A stretch of DNA of 64,000 nucleotides from DT-110 sp030148525 (lineage in GTDB: Bacteria; Bacteroidota; Bacteroidia; Chitinophagales; Saprospiraceae). A program made the translations under genes and the position numbers. Location of the stretch: the NCBI GenBank assembly GCA_965227445.1, contig OZ245751.1, positions 6,014,001 to 6,078,000 on the forward strand, written 5' to 3'. The notes below the pieces were generated by a model, which did not search any database, was not told the DNA's origin, and was given only the letters and a program-made list of their open reading frames with translations. Shown piece after piece: positions 26,359 to 36,160 of the stretch (its first letter is position 1; each line of letters begins with the position of its first letter).

Positions 26359-27804
26359 TTACTTTCGGTAATCGAGGGGTGGCTCCCGGTCACCCAGCAT
26401 AGCCTCATAGATGAAATCCGCACCCCGGCGGCGGTTCAGTTCAGCTTTGGCCTTTTTGCACAGTTCCGGATTGGTAAACAGGTCCATGGCGGTCAGGGCC
26501 AGGGTTTTGGCTGCCACGACCATTCCTTTTTTGCCGATGCTCATGCCTCCGGCCGCAACGGCCTGCCAACTGTGGGGGGCGGTACCCGGAACCCAGGTGG
26601 CTGCCCGCATGCCGGCGGTAGGAACGACCCAGCTTACATCGCCAACGTCAGTTGAGCCTCCACCTCCACGCTCGCGTACGTCGAAAGGATCAATACTGGC
26701 TGCATCTTCGGGATTGACTTTTTTATCGGGATAGCTTTCCATGATCTTTTTGGCGAAAGCCACCTCCTCATCGGTATAATCCACACCTCCGACCATGCTC
26801 AGGTTGGCGTGCATACGCTCACCGAGGGTCTGGTTGGGCAGTAAGTTGAAGACACCGTGGATGATCTCGTATTCCAGGCGGGTACCGGTGCCTTGCGCTG
26901 CACCTTCGGCCGCCTGTACGACCCGGTCGAAAATAGCACGTGCCTCAGCCATCTCGGGGTGGCGGGTGTAGTAAAAGACCTCCGCAAATTCGGGTACTAC
27001 GTTGGGAGCCTCCCCACCACGGGTGATCACGTAGTGAATGCGTGATTCCATGGGCACGTGCTCCCGCATCAGGTTCACCATATAGTTCATGGCCTCCACT
27101 CCATCGAGGGCGCTGCGTCCGCGCTCGGGAGCTACGGCTGCGTGAGAAGCCGCTCCGTAAAACCGGAATTTGGCCGATTTATTGGCGAGGGACGAACCCG
27201 CATCGGCCGAATTGCTGCTGCCCGGATGCCAGTGCAGCATAGCGTCGACATCGTCGAATACACCGGCACGCACCATATAGACTTTTCCGGCTCCGCCTTC
27301 CTCGGCGGGGGTACCATAGAGGCGTATAGTGCCGGTTACCTCGTGCTCGTCCATCCATTCTTTCACGGCAATAGCCGCTGCGGATGAGCCCGCCCCGAAT
27401 AAATGGTGGCCGCAGGCATGACCGGCTGTACAATCGGGGCGCTCCTTACGATAGGGAACAGCATCCTGGGATACGCCCGGCAGCGCGTCGAATTCGGCCA
27501 TCATGCCAATGACGGGCTTTCCGGAGCCATAGCTGGCTACGAAAGCAGTAGGGATATCGGCGATGCCCGTTTCAATGGTAAATCCGGCTTCGCGTAAGGT
27601 TTCCTGTAACAGCCCCGAGCTTTTTTTCTCCTGGTATCCCAGTTCGGCCCATTTCCAGATACTCTGGGCCACTTCCGAAAAGGAAGCCTGGTGCTCGTCC
27701 ACCCAATCCATAACGGCCTTCTTCTGGGCCTCGGGAGCAGTTTGCGCGAGAAGAGGGGAAAGCGTAATAGCCATCAAGAAAATCAGGACGGCGAAGCGAT
27801 ACAT
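26359..27804 (-). CDS. M20-family amidohydrolase, AbgB-like, exported
   Basis: About 481 residues from the ATG at 27804, giving the clean signal peptide MYRFAVLIFLMAITLSPLLA; the frame opens upstream to 27876, with MKKLC at 27846. Metal-site motifs are CTAGHACGHHLFGAG, GTPAEEGGAGKVYMV, MLHWHPGSS and the late GGGGSTDVGDVSW. These match the p-aminobenzoyl-glutamate hydrolase subunit B/amidohydrolase branch of M20 rather than aminoacylases. It should hydrolyse an amide in the periplasm; substrate unknown. A palindrome insertion with 9-bp direct repeats overlaps the start region. Confidence 0.88.
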   Translation of the reverse strand: MYRFAVLIFLMAITLSPLLAQTAPEAQKKAVMDWVDEHQASFSEVAQSIWKWAELGYQEKKSSGLLQETLREAGFTIETGIADIPTAFVASYGSGKPVIGMMAEFDALPGVSQDAVPYRKERPDCTAGHACGHHLFGAGSSAAAIAVKEWMDEHEVTGTIRLYGTPAEEGGAGKVYMVRAGVFDDVDAMLHWHPGSSNSADAGSSLANKSAKFRFYGAASHAAVAPERGRSALDGVEAMNYMVNLMREHVPMESRIHYVITRGGEAPNVVPEFAEVFYYTRHPEMAEARAIFDRVVQAAEGAAQGTGTRLEYEIIHGVFNLLPNQTLGERMHANLSMVGGVDYTDEEVAFAKKIMESYPDKKVNPEDAASIDPFDVRERGGGGSTDVGDVSWVVPTAGMRAATWVPGTAPHSWQAVAAGGMSIGKKGMVVAAKTLALTAMDLFTNPELCKKAKAELNRRRGADFIYEAMLGDREPPLDYRK

Positions 27805-27839
27805 AGTTGAGACGCGATGCATCGCGTCTGTACATAGTT
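27800..27839. mobile_element. 22-bp palindromic insert flanked by 9-bp direct repeats
   Basis: TACATAGTT at 27800-27808 and again at 27831-27839 flank a 22-base insert containing the perfect 20-bp palindrome AGACGCGATGCATCGCGTCT. The layout is that of a small element with target duplication. The inner direct repeat contains the M20 start codon. Confidence 0.6.
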
Positions 27840-27900
27840 TTTTCATACGAATCGATCTTTTGTGCCAAAATACCATTTTTGCCGAAAGGCTAATGTTTAG

Positions 27901-27940
27901 AACGGTTTACGGCTCACGATGAACGGCCTACGGATTGCGG
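27901..27940 (+). repeat. Heptamer array, ACGGNNN type
   Basis: ACGGTTT, ACGGCTC, ACGATGA, ACGGCCT, ACGGATT, GCGG in register. The conserved tail seen after other ACGG arrays is absent. The rest of the gap to 28164 has a nine-base periodicity near 28029-28062 (ACGGGAGAG) and plain AT-rich DNA. Confidence 0.75.
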
Positions 27941-28164
27941 GAGACTGAAGAGCCGGATCTTCGCGGTGGTAAGAAATAACACTATGTATGACAGAAACTA
28001 TCAATATAATTTGCAAAAAACATAGAAAACGGGAGAGACGGGAGAGACTGAAGAGACCGGGGAGATAGACCTGGTGGGCTACTGGCTGATAAGTCTCACG
28101 AAATAATCCAACTACCTTTTACCCAATACACTGTACTTACCAAATAAAAATTATTCACTAAAAA

Positions 28165-28815
28165 TTACCCATGAACTACCTTCATAAATGATTCCAGCTT
28201 CTTCGGATCTAACTGGCCATTGGTCCGGACGCCACTGCACAGATCCAGTCCAAATGGTTGAACGGTTTCCATGGCTTCGCGAACATTACCTGTGCGCAGG
28301 CCTCCGGCCAGGAATACGGGGCAATCCACGGCCTCCACGATCCGGCGGCTCAGTGACCAATCGTGGGTGTTACCGGTGCCACCCAATATTTTGGTCTTCG
28401 CATGGGGATTGCCGCTATCCAGTAAAAGTGCATCCACGTCGCCGGAGACTTCAATAGCTTCATCGATACTCCCTTCGTCTTGCACGTGGATGACCTGGAC
28501 GATCTTGAGGTGGGGGCGTGCCTCCCGAAGTTGGACGTAGGTTTCCGAATCTGCCGAATCTACCAACTGCACCGTATTGGTGTGTACCCGGTCGTAATGG
28601 GAAAGTATGTCCGTAAAAGCAGTCTCGCTGGTTAGCAGAAAGGTGCTGGTGGGTGGCGGCACGGATTCGGCAATGGACCGGATTAACTCATCATCGATCA
28701 CTCCGGGGCCACTGGGCATGTGACCGACTAAGCCAAGGGCATCGGCTCCCATACCTATGGCTAATTCGGCTTCCTCATGCGAAGAGATGCAGCATATTTT
28801 GACTCTGGTATGCAT
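28165..28815 (-). CDS. trpF: TrpF-like phosphoribosylanthranilate isomerase
   Basis: A 216-residue single-domain TIM barrel. The start VKICCISSHEEAE matches the catalytic KICG-x-T/S region, with Cys8 as the likely catalytic residue. LLLDSG supplies the acidic residue, and FLAGGLRTGNVREA plus FGLDLCSGVRTNG form the phosphate sites. It would perform the Amadori step of tryptophan synthesis. No other trp gene is nearby. Divergence at the first loop (ICC instead of ICG) leaves some doubt about substrate; HisA/TrpF dual use or a related sugar-phosphate role is possible. Confidence 0.8.
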   Translation of the reverse strand: MHTRVKICCISSHEEAELAIGMGADALGLVGHMPSGPGVIDDELIRSIAESVPPPTSTFLLTSETAFTDILSHYDRVHTNTVQLVDSADSETYVQLREARPHLKIVQVIHVQDEGSIDEAIEVSGDVDALLLDSGNPHAKTKILGGTGNTHDWSLSRRIVEAVDCPVFLAGGLRTGNVREAMETVQPFGLDLCSGVRTNGQLDPKKLESFMKVVHG

Positions 28816-28843
28816 GGATTTTCGGGTATAGAGTAGTAGGTCG

Positions 28844-28894
28844 TTTCAAGGTTCAAGGTCCAGGGGCCAAGGTCCATGGTTCAAGGGCCAGGGT
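28844..28894 (+). repeat. Heptamer array, GTTCAAG/GTCCAGG type
   Basis: Seven units such as TTTCAAG, GTTCAAG, GTCCAGG, GGCCAAG, GTCCATG and GGCCAGG in register. A shorter CCGATTT array follows at about 29000-29030, next to the DUF1501 gene end. Confidence 0.82.
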
Positions 28895-29038
28895 TGAAAT
28901 TATGGATTGTTTCTTTTAACCTTCCTATTTAATGCTGCTTTCCCTGGCCGCCGGAGCCCTTTCCTCTATCGTGCTATTGCGGAGGGTAAGGGCGAGGGAG
29001 GCCGATCTCCAATTTCCGATTTCCGATTTAGCTACGCG

Positions 29039-30658
29039 TTACTGCACCATGATCTTCTTCACCAACACCCGTTGCCCTGCCTGCATCCGCAGCAAATAGA
29101 TCGCACCGGCCAGCCGATACTGGCGGAGGTTGATCTGCAGATCGTGCCAGCCGGGTGTTTGCCAACCTGGCGAAAGGTCTTGCAGGCGGAGGCCACTCAT
29201 ATCGAGCAATTCCGAGCGTACCCGGCTGCCTACGGGCAGGTAATAGCGCAGGGTGACCTGATCGCCGTTTTGCAGGAGCTGATGCTCAAGTGGCGCGACC
29301 CGATTTCGATTGGTGCCGGAGGTGGTCTGGCAAGCCAGGCCGAGCTCCGGGATGCGGTTGAACGACTGTCCCATGATCTGATCGACCGAAGCGGGGGACA
29401 GGCACAGCCAATTTTCCAGGATGGTGCTGTAGACCGATCGGAAATCCGTTTCGTAGGGCAGATTACCGACCGGATCGAGTTCGGTGAGGTCCGGCCCCTG
29501 TCCCACTAGGCCATTCCCATTCAGGCCGTCGCCGAAGAGGAGCATGGGGGAGGCCGCCCCGTGATCCGTTCCCTGGGAAGCGTTTTGCTCAATCCGTCGT
29601 CCGAATTCACTGATCGACATGCACAATACATTGGTATCAGCCTGGGCCGTGGCGAGGTCCTGGTAAAAATCGGAAACACCCTGGCTGAGTTCCCGCATCA
29701 GGCGCGGGTGTATGTTGTTCTGCCCCGCGTGGGTATCGAACCCATCGAGGGTGACCATGTACAAGCGGGTCGACAGGCCACCTTTGATCAGGCGTGCTAT
29801 AAGCGCAAACTGGCGACCCAGGCTGCTGCTGTATTGCACTTCGTTGCCGGCTTGTTCGTAGGCTTCGTTGATCACCTGCGCGTACCGGAAGGTACTGTTG
29901 GCAACCGTGCGCACAAAACTCAGTTGCTCACCATAATAGCATTCGGGCACATCAAGTGGATCGTACAATTGCCCGTCCTGCGCGATACGGGCGAGCTGAT
30001 CGGGGTTATTGACGACCACGCCCATATTGGTGGCCTCGGTATTGGTGAACGCAAGATTGCCGGCTCCGCCAATCTGAATGGCGGGTGGATCGGTAGGCGG
30101 ATTCACGAGGAATTCCGGAAATTCATTCTCCAGCCAGCGTCCCAGCCAACCCGAAGTCTCGATCTCATTGGCATCGCTGGCGGTGGCCCAAATGTCGGAC
30201 GAGCGGAAATGCGATAAGTTCTGATCGGGGTAACCGGCACTATGAACCACCTTCATGGCTCCGTTTTGCCAGAGACTGTTCAGAGGCTCCATACTGTCGG
30301 GCATGGCAAAGGCATCGTCAAGTTGGAGTAATTGATTCTCGGGAATGGCGATGCCGGGGCGTCCGGCCTGGTACTGATTGTACTGACCCACCGGAACGAT
30401 CATGTTGAGGCCATCGTTTCCTCCCTTGAGGCGAATGAGTACGAGGATGCGATCGGTATTGGCGTTGGCCAGGGAATGGGTCAGGGGCGAAGCGCCCAGA
30501 GCAGTGATCGGCATTTGTGACAGTACCATCGAGCCCGAACCGATCAGGCCCATATTGCGCAGGAAGGACCGCCGGCTCCATTGCTGGTGGTCCTGCTGGT
30601 GGGCTTCGCCGTGTTCGAGGGCAGCACCGTGGCGTTTGTTATGGTTGTGGTCGCACAT
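29039..30658 (-). CDS. DUF1501 protein with Tat signal and T9SS-like tail
   Basis: A 539-residue exported protein. The N-terminus carries a twin-arginine motif (SRRSFLRNMGLIGSG), so it is folded before export. The body has LVLIRLKGGNDGLNMIVPVG and LYMVTLDGFDTHAGQN, then SISEFGRRIEQNASQGTDHG, the sulfatase-like DUF1501 core. The last ~80 residues (LRQYRLAGAIYLLRMQAGQR) look like a T9SS sorting domain, implying surface delivery or release. It pairs with the DUF1800 gene 12 bases upstream, a conserved partnership of unknown biochemical function. Confidence 0.9.
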   Translation of the reverse strand: MCDHNHNKRHGAALEHGEAHQQDHQQWSRRSFLRNMGLIGSGSMVLSQMPITALGASPLTHSLANANTDRILVLIRLKGGNDGLNMIVPVGQYNQYQAGRPGIAIPENQLLQLDDAFAMPDSMEPLNSLWQNGAMKVVHSAGYPDQNLSHFRSSDIWATASDANEIETSGWLGRWLENEFPEFLVNPPTDPPAIQIGGAGNLAFTNTEATNMGVVVNNPDQLARIAQDGQLYDPLDVPECYYGEQLSFVRTVANSTFRYAQVINEAYEQAGNEVQYSSSLGRQFALIARLIKGGLSTRLYMVTLDGFDTHAGQNNIHPRLMRELSQGVSDFYQDLATAQADTNVLCMSISEFGRRIEQNASQGTDHGAASPMLLFGDGLNGNGLVGQGPDLTELDPVGNLPYETDFRSVYSTILENWLCLSPASVDQIMGQSFNRIPELGLACQTTSGTNRNRVAPLEHQLLQNGDQVTLRYYLPVGSRVRSELLDMSGLRLQDLSPGWQTPGWHDLQINLRQYRLAGAIYLLRMQAGQRVLVKKIMVQ

Positions 30659-30670
30659 AGGTTTTTGGGA

Positions 30671-32125
30671 TTAAAGGAGTTGGAAATCGGGTTGCTTAAT
30701 CAGTTCCAGCATTAACAGCACCACCTGGGCGGGGGCGATATCCCAGTCCAGGTTCCAGCTACCCTCATCAAAATAGTTTTGGGGCACTTCGGCCTTAAAG
30801 GCATCCACGGCGGCCATCAGGTCGGTCTCATTGGTCAGGCCTTTGACCAGAAAGTGATCGGCCAGCGCTTTGGTAACCACCTCCGGATCATTGGAGTTGT
30901 TACTGAGCATTTTGGCAATGGTACGCAATCGTTCCGGGGCACTTTCGAATAGGTACGTGACATACAGTTCCATCGACTGCCATCGCAGGGTGATAGTGTT
31001 GGTATTGAGCCAGGATCGGTTGCCGGGCCACCCGGCCACATCGGTCGGGTCGAATATTTGTTGGTCCTGAAGGGAAGCGAAGTAGATAAAGCCAAGCATA
31101 AGTTCCCGATTGTCGGTAGGGAATGCGCCGTCGCGGAGCAGCCCTACGAAATTATCGATCGGGCTTTTGATCTGGGTGCCGGGGACGTATTCGTCGAAAA
31201 AGTGCTCACTTTTGAATAGTTGCCGAAATACGGGGGCGATCTCAAAATCATTGGCCCGAAACGTCGCCGCCAATTCGGCAACTATGGCGTCGTCCTGCTC
31301 GGGGTGTACGAAGTGCTCGTAGATCTTACCGCAAATGTAAAGGCTGATCTCCGTGGCCCGTTCTTCGAACAGGATGTCGATCACATCGTCGTAACCCCAA
31401 TTGCCGGTGCGTCCGAAGATCGTCTTGCTTCCCGGATCGAACAGGTTGGGTACAAAGGTGATGGGAGCACAAAACTCAGCCCGGTCGACCCAGCCGGTCA
31501 AAGCCCGTGCCGTTTCCTCTATATCGGTTTGCGTATAGCCATTGTCTTGTCCCAAGGTAAAGAGTTCGTACAGTTCCCGGGCGTAATTCTCGTTGGGGTT
31601 GAAGCGGGTGTTCTGGGCTCCGTTCAGAAAGACGAGCATGGCCGGCGTAATACCGATGGCGTGGGTGAATTCCTTAAAGTTAGCCAATCCCTTTTCCTGC
31701 AGCAGTTTGTGGTACTGATACAAATAAGAAGGGCAGATGTAGTCGTCGAGGCGAGTCACGAAATGGTTGTGCCAGAACAACGCCATTTTTTCCCGTAGCC
31801 CATTGGCGGCCATGTCGCGAAACCAGCGTACGGTCCACTCCCGGCTTTGCATCACGGCCATTTGGATTGCCTCTTCACTATCGTAGTCGCTGATCGACCA
31901 GTATGCCCATTCCGGCTCGTCGGGGAGCGGCATCTGAATAGCTTCGTCTATGAGTTGATCTACCAGTTGGGATGGTGATACTTGCAGGGCGGCTTCTACC
32001 GCTTCCGGGCTTGCGCCAAAACCCAACCGGCGCAGCAGGTGGCGGGCCCGGTAGGCATTCCAGGGTCGATCGGCGGTAGGCGTGAACGGGGTCAGGTCGC
32101 CTTGGATACAATTTGTTATGACCAT
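30671..32125 (-). CDS. DUF1800 family protein
   Basis: A 484-residue protein with the DUF1800 hallmarks HLLRRLGFGASPEAVEA, ALFWHNHFVTR, NENYARELYELFTLG and ALTGWVDRAEF near the middle, and LLRDGAFPTDNRELM later. No enzyme motif is known for this family. No obvious signal peptide is present, unlike its partner. It is first in a two-gene operon with the DUF1501 gene; the pair probably acts on a common surface substrate. Confidence 0.9.
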   Translation of the reverse strand: MVITNCIQGDLTPFTPTADRPWNAYRARHLLRRLGFGASPEAVEAALQVSPSQLVDQLIDEAIQMPLPDEPEWAYWSISDYDSEEAIQMAVMQSREWTVRWFRDMAANGLREKMALFWHNHFVTRLDDYICPSYLYQYHKLLQEKGLANFKEFTHAIGITPAMLVFLNGAQNTRFNPNENYARELYELFTLGQDNGYTQTDIEETARALTGWVDRAEFCAPITFVPNLFDPGSKTIFGRTGNWGYDDVIDILFEERATEISLYICGKIYEHFVHPEQDDAIVAELAATFRANDFEIAPVFRQLFKSEHFFDEYVPGTQIKSPIDNFVGLLRDGAFPTDNRELMLGFIYFASLQDQQIFDPTDVAGWPGNRSWLNTNTITLRWQSMELYVTYLFESAPERLRTIAKMLSNNSNDPEVVTKALADHFLVKGLTNETDLMAAVDAFKAEVPQNYFDEGSWNLDWDIAPAQVVLLMLELIKQPDFQLL

Positions 32126-32468
32126 AAGGTTCGGTTTTGGGGATATGGCTTTATATATACGCTTAAACGATTAAAGAAGAAAATACCCTATATGAATGTC
32201 CGTCTTTTTTAGATGAGAAGACGCTAAACGCTGCACGGTTGACGGATCGAAAAGGACCGCTGATCCTTCCCTGGCCACCGAAACTTCAGTGAAGGTGTTG
32301 CTGGATCGCGCACTCGAGAAAGACTATACGAAAAGATATAATCCTATTATTCGCACTTCGAGAGCAGCCCCTAAGGCTTAAATTATGGCGATGCAAAATA
32401 TCTTTGAAGGTAGAAAGGGCTATGGCAGATAGTATGAGAGAAGGAGGCCAACCTCGGATTTCCACATA

Positions 32469-32550
32469 CCCTCACCCCTTCCCCTCTTCCTATTCCGACG
32501 TCCAATTTCTGGCGATTAAGGTTACTTTGGGGGAGAGGGGTATCTGATTA
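32469..32550 (+). repeat. CCCTCACCCC...GGGAGAGGG repeat, copy 2
   Basis: CCCTCACCCCTTCCCCTCTT on the left and GGGGGAGAGGGG on the right enclose about 50 bases, matching the copy at 13151 in order and length. Confidence 0.7.
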
Positions 32551-32596
32551 TTAGAAATAATTGAGCTTGGTGTTTTGAAATATCGACTTTTTTCAT

Positions 32597-32638
32597 CTTT
32601 CCGCTTTCCGACCTCCGCTCTCCGACTTCCGCTTTCCG
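32597..32638 (+). repeat. Heptamer array, six CTTTCCG-type units
   Basis: CTTTCCG twice, then ACCTCCG, CTCTCCG, ACTTCCG and CTTTCCG, in exact register. A related inverted array is at about 58777-58803. Confidence 0.88.
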
Positions 32639-32866
32639 ATTTTTGGAGGGTTTGTCTAAAAATCAACGCCTCCCACCCCTAGCTCCTTTCGGGCTATCCA
32701 CAGATTTCGTACTTTTTATCCGTGTTTTGCTTCTGCCCTGATGCTTGCGTGATAGCCTGTCACTCTGGCGTTTTTTGGCGAAAGCCACTGCCAAAAAGAC
32801 AGAAAAAACCACTTGGCCTTGCTTTTGATACTCTTTTTTTAGCTTTAAAAAATACGAAATCAGCAT

Positions 32867-35491
32867 ATGACTTACGACAATTTTACCATAAAAGCGCAGG
32901 AGTCGATCCTGAAGGCGCAACAGATTGCGGCCGGGGTCGATCAGCAGCAGGTAGATACGCCCCACCTGTTGAAGGGTATCATCGAGACCGATGAGAATGT
33001 AGCCAATTTCCTGCTTCAGAAATCGGGCGTTAACATGGCGACCCTCAAACGCAAAATCGAGGAGTCGATCAAGGATTACCCGCGAGTGGAGGGTAGTGAA
33101 AAACAATACCTAACCAACGACGCCAATAAGTCGCTGAGCCGGGCCAAAAAGATGCTACCCGACTTTGGTGATGAGTACATTTCCATCGAGTTGATCCTGC
33201 TGGGCATTCTGAAGGGCGATGATAAGGGGGGACGCATTCTGAAAGAAGAAGGCGTTACCGAGAAAAGTCTGAAAGCGGCTATTGAGGAGCTGCGCAAGGG
33301 CCGTAAGGTCACTGACCAAAGTGCGGAAGACAGCTATAATGCTTTGAATAAATACGCCATCAATCTGAACGAACGGGCCGAGAGCGGCAAGCTCGATCCC
33401 ATCATTGGCCGGGACGAAGAAATTCGTCGGGTGTTGCATATTCTCTCCCGCCGGAAGAAGAATAACCCAATCCTTATCGGTGAAGCCGGGGTTGGTAAAA
33501 CTGCCATCGTGGAAGGTATCGCCTGGCGCATTGTCAAAGGCGATGTCCCTGAGAACCTCAAGACTAAGAAGCTCTACGCCCTGGATATTGCGGCCCTGAT
33601 CGCCGGTGCCAAGTACAAAGGGGAGTTTGAGGAACGCCTGAAAGGCGTAATCAAGGAAGTGACCGCCGCCGACGGCGAGGTGATCCTCTTTGTGGACGAG
33701 ATCCACACGCTCATCGGAGCCGGTGGCGGACAAGGGGCCATGGACGCCGCTAACATACTGAAGCCTGCCCTGGCGCGCGGTGAACTCCGGACCATCGGTG
33801 CGACTACCAGCGATGAGTACCAGAAATATTTTGAGAAGGATAAAGCACTGGTACGTCGTTTCCAGACGGTCTTCATCGACGAGCCAAGTGTGGAGGATAC
33901 GATCTCCATTCTGCGGGGACTGCAGGAGCGCTACGAGGTATACCACAAGATCGAGATCCTCGACGATGCACTGATCGCAGCGGCCGAGCTGTCGCACCGC
34001 TACATTACCGACCGGGCACTGCCGGATAAGGCCATTGACCTCATCGACGAGGCGGCGGCCCGTCTGCGCCTGGAGCTGGATTCCGTTCCGGAGGAGATCG
34101 ATGAGTGGGACCGGCGTGTGCGCCAGCTCGAGATCGAGCGGGAGGCATTAAAACGGGAGGATAACAAAAAGGCCATGGAAGCCCTCAAGGAGCAACTGGC
34201 CAATGCCAAGGAGAAACGCGACTCCCTGCGGGCTACCTGGCAAAATGAAAAAGAGATCGTGGATACGGTCCAGTCGATCAAAAAGGAGATCGAAGAGCTG
34301 GAACAGCAAGCCGAGCGCGCCGAGCGCAACAGTGATTTTGAGGCTGTTGCCAAAATTCGCTACGGTCAGTTGCAGGAAAAGCAGGCTATGTTGAAGTCGG
34401 CCGAGGAAAAGTTGGCCAATCTCCCCGATGATAAGCGATTCACCAACGACGAGGTGACCGCCAATGATATTGCTCAGGTCGTCAGCCGCTGGACGGGTAT
34501 TCCCGTCGAGAAGATGACCCAGAGCGAACGGGAAAAACTGTTGACCCTGGAAGACGAGATCGGCAAGCAACTGATCGGGCAACACGAAGCCGTACGCGCC
34601 GTATCCGATGCTATCCGCCGGAGTCGTGCCGGACTGCAAGACCAGGATCGTCCCATCGGTTCGTTCATCTTCCTGGGACCGACCGGTGTCGGTAAGACGG
34701 AGTTGGCCCGTACCATTGCCGAAGTACTCTTCGACGATGAAAAGGCCATGACCCGCATCGATATGAGTGAGTATCAGGAACGCCACGCAGTGAGCCGCCT
34801 GGTAGGTGCGCCTCCGGGCTACGTGGGTTACGACGAAGGTGGCCAGCTGACCGAAGCTGTGCGCCGTCGTCCCTACAGCATCATCCTACTCGACGAGATC
34901 GAGAAGGCCCACCCCGATACCTTCAATATTCTATTGCAGGTATTGGACGATGGTCGTCTGACCGATAATAAAGGACGGGAGGCAAACTTCAAGAATACTA
35001 TCATTATTATGACCTCCAATATGGGGGCCGAAACGATCCTGGAAAACTTCGAAGATCTCGACGCCCTGGGCGATAAGCACCGGACCGAGATCCTGGAAAC
35101 GACCAAGCAAGAAGTATTCGAACACCTGAAGGAAAACCTGCGTCCGGAGTTCCTCAACCGGATTGACGAGCAGATTATGTTTCTGCCATTGACGCGCCAG
35201 GAAATCCACCAGATCCTGGACCTCCTGTTGATCAAGGTCCGCAAGATGCTCGGCAAGCAGGGCATTGCCATCGAGATCAGCGAACCGGCCAAGGACTTCC
35301 TGACCGGCCTCGGTTACGATCCCCAATTTGGTGCCCGCCCCATGAAGCGGGTGCTGCAACGCGAGGTGGTGAACGAACTTTCCAAACTGGTGCTCAGCAG
35401 CGAGTACGGTCCCGGGGATACGATCTACATTCACACCGATCCGAAGGGATTGACCTTTTCCAAAGAGCCCTTTGAGGTGGAGGTGGAATAA
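32867..35491 (+). CDS. clpB: ClpB disaggregase chaperone
   Basis: An 874-residue AAA+ protein that, with DnaK, pulls proteins from aggregates. Order: Clp-N domain (1-145), first AAA+ with Walker A GEAGVGKT at 205-212 and VDEIHTLIGAG, the ClpB coiled-coil M domain around 400-530 (LEIEREALKREDNKKAME), second AAA+ with GPTGVGKTELA near 604 and LLDEIEKAHPD, then the small C-terminal domain. The ClpP-binding IGF loop is absent, as expected. It is monocistronic and followed by a hairpin terminator. The ATG at 32867 is the only reasonable start. Confidence 0.97.
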   Translation: MTYDNFTIKAQESILKAQQIAAGVDQQQVDTPHLLKGIIETDENVANFLLQKSGVNMATLKRKIEESIKDYPRVEGSEKQYLTNDANKSLSRAKKMLPDFGDEYISIELILLGILKGDDKGGRILKEEGVTEKSLKAAIEELRKGRKVTDQSAEDSYNALNKYAINLNERAESGKLDPIIGRDEEIRRVLHILSRRKKNNPILIGEAGVGKTAIVEGIAWRIVKGDVPENLKTKKLYALDIAALIAGAKYKGEFEERLKGVIKEVTAADGEVILFVDEIHTLIGAGGGQGAMDAANILKPALARGELRTIGATTSDEYQKYFEKDKALVRRFQTVFIDEPSVEDTISILRGLQERYEVYHKIEILDDALIAAAELSHRYITDRALPDKAIDLIDEAAARLRLELDSVPEEIDEWDRRVRQLEIEREALKREDNKKAMEALKEQLANAKEKRDSLRATWQNEKEIVDTVQSIKKEIEELEQQAERAERNSDFEAVAKIRYGQLQEKQAMLKSAEEKLANLPDDKRFTNDEVTANDIAQVVSRWTGIPVEKMTQSEREKLLTLEDEIGKQLIGQHEAVRAVSDAIRRSRAGLQDQDRPIGSFIFLGPTGVGKTELARTIAEVLFDDEKAMTRIDMSEYQERHAVSRLVGAPPGYVGYDEGGQLTEAVRRRPYSIILLDEIEKAHPDTFNILLQVLDDGRLTDNKGREANFKNTIIIMTSNMGAETILENFEDLDALGDKHRTEILETTKQEVFEHLKENLRPEFLNRIDEQIMFLPLTRQEIHQILDLLLIKVRKMLGKQGIAIEISEPAKDFLTGLGYDPQFGARPMKRVLQREVVNELSKLVLSSEYGPGDTIYIHTDPKGLTFSKEPFEVEVE

Positions 35492-35563
35492 GACTGGAGA
35501 CCGGGAGAGCAAGCTCCCCCTTTTAGAGACTAGATCGCCCGTCGGGCTTGAAGAGGGTTAACC

Positions 35564-35598
35564 AAGCCCGGCTTACGCATTACGTAAGTCGGGCTTTT
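35564..35598 (+). terminator. Terminator-like hairpin after clpB
   Basis: AAGCCCGGCTTACG pairs with CGTAAGTCGGGCTT (one wobble) around CATTA, followed by a short TT run, 72 bases after the clpB stop. Confidence 0.65.
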
Positions 35599-35614
35599 CC
35601 ATTTGTAAAACTTC

Positions 35615-35679
35615 GCTTCCCAAAACCGGCTTTGAAGATGTTCTTTTTAGGAGGGAATTCCGGGCCGGTTTTGGGAAGC
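35615..35679. repeat. GCTTCCCAAAACCGG hairpin repeat, copy 1
   Basis: GCTTCCCAAAACCGGC pairs exactly with GCCGGTTTTGGGAAGC across 33 bases. Copies 2 and 3 flank the Fic gene. The remaining DNA to 35950 shows no gene; a GGTCCTGACC/GGTCAGG hairpin lies near 35833-35862. Confidence 0.85.
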
Positions 35680-35950
35680 AATCCAAGATTACCCCTATTC
35701 ATGCAAGAATAGTACAAGCAAACGCAGAAATAGTGGAAGTCCCGTCAGTCAAGATAGCTTAGATTAGGGTATCCCAGCTCTGTACCTATTCCACCCTTAA
35801 GACTCCACGTTTATATGCTTGATCATGCTTCAGTGGTCCTGACCGGTCCAAATGGTCAGGGAATGCATAGGTGGATCAGGGTCTGAATACGGCAAGGTTA
35901 TTTCCGCTGGGCACCTCCGTAACCTATTCCAAGAAATAAAATCAAAGACC

Positions 35951-36112
35951 ATGAAGGCCAATCCTATTTCCATACTACTTTGTACGGTTATCGTTATTGG
36001 TTCTATCAACTTCCTGAAAGCGCAAATTTTGTACGATGATCTGCAAGATGTAGCGGAGTACGTACTCGATGGAAGAAAGTGGAATAAGACCGATGTCTTT
36101 GCTAAGTGGTAA
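35951..36112 (+). CDS. Small secreted protein or truncated secreted-protein gene
   Basis: 53 residues from the ATG at 35951: a signal peptide (MKANPISILLCTVIVIGS, cleaved near LKAQ), then about 30 residues including LYDDLQDVAEYVLDGRKWNK. It is too short for a known domain. The WNKTD ending resembles the start of secreted matrixin-like proteases, so it may be the front part of a lost gene. It lies just upstream of the T9SS gene at 36161. I do not recognise it with confidence. Confidence 0.4.
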   Translation: MKANPISILLCTVIVIGSINFLKAQILYDDLQDVAEYVLDGRKWNKTDVFAKW

Positions 36113-36160
36113 CGTTAAAGCATAATTGTATTTCCACCAAACTAGAAAACCCACCTTTAA

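Larger units (their letters stand above)
32126..32866. other. Gene-free region upstream of clpB
   Basis: About 740 bases. It contains a weak GCCACCGAA/CTTCAGTG GC-rich element near 32268-32310, a CCTCACCCC element (32469-32550), a CTTTCCG heptamer array (32597-32638) and one GCGAAAGC-motif copy (32772-32785). No coding frame is seen. TAGCTTTA at 32840-32847, about 20 bases before clpB, resembles the Bacteroidota -7 box, but the -33 box is unclear. Confidence 0.6.
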
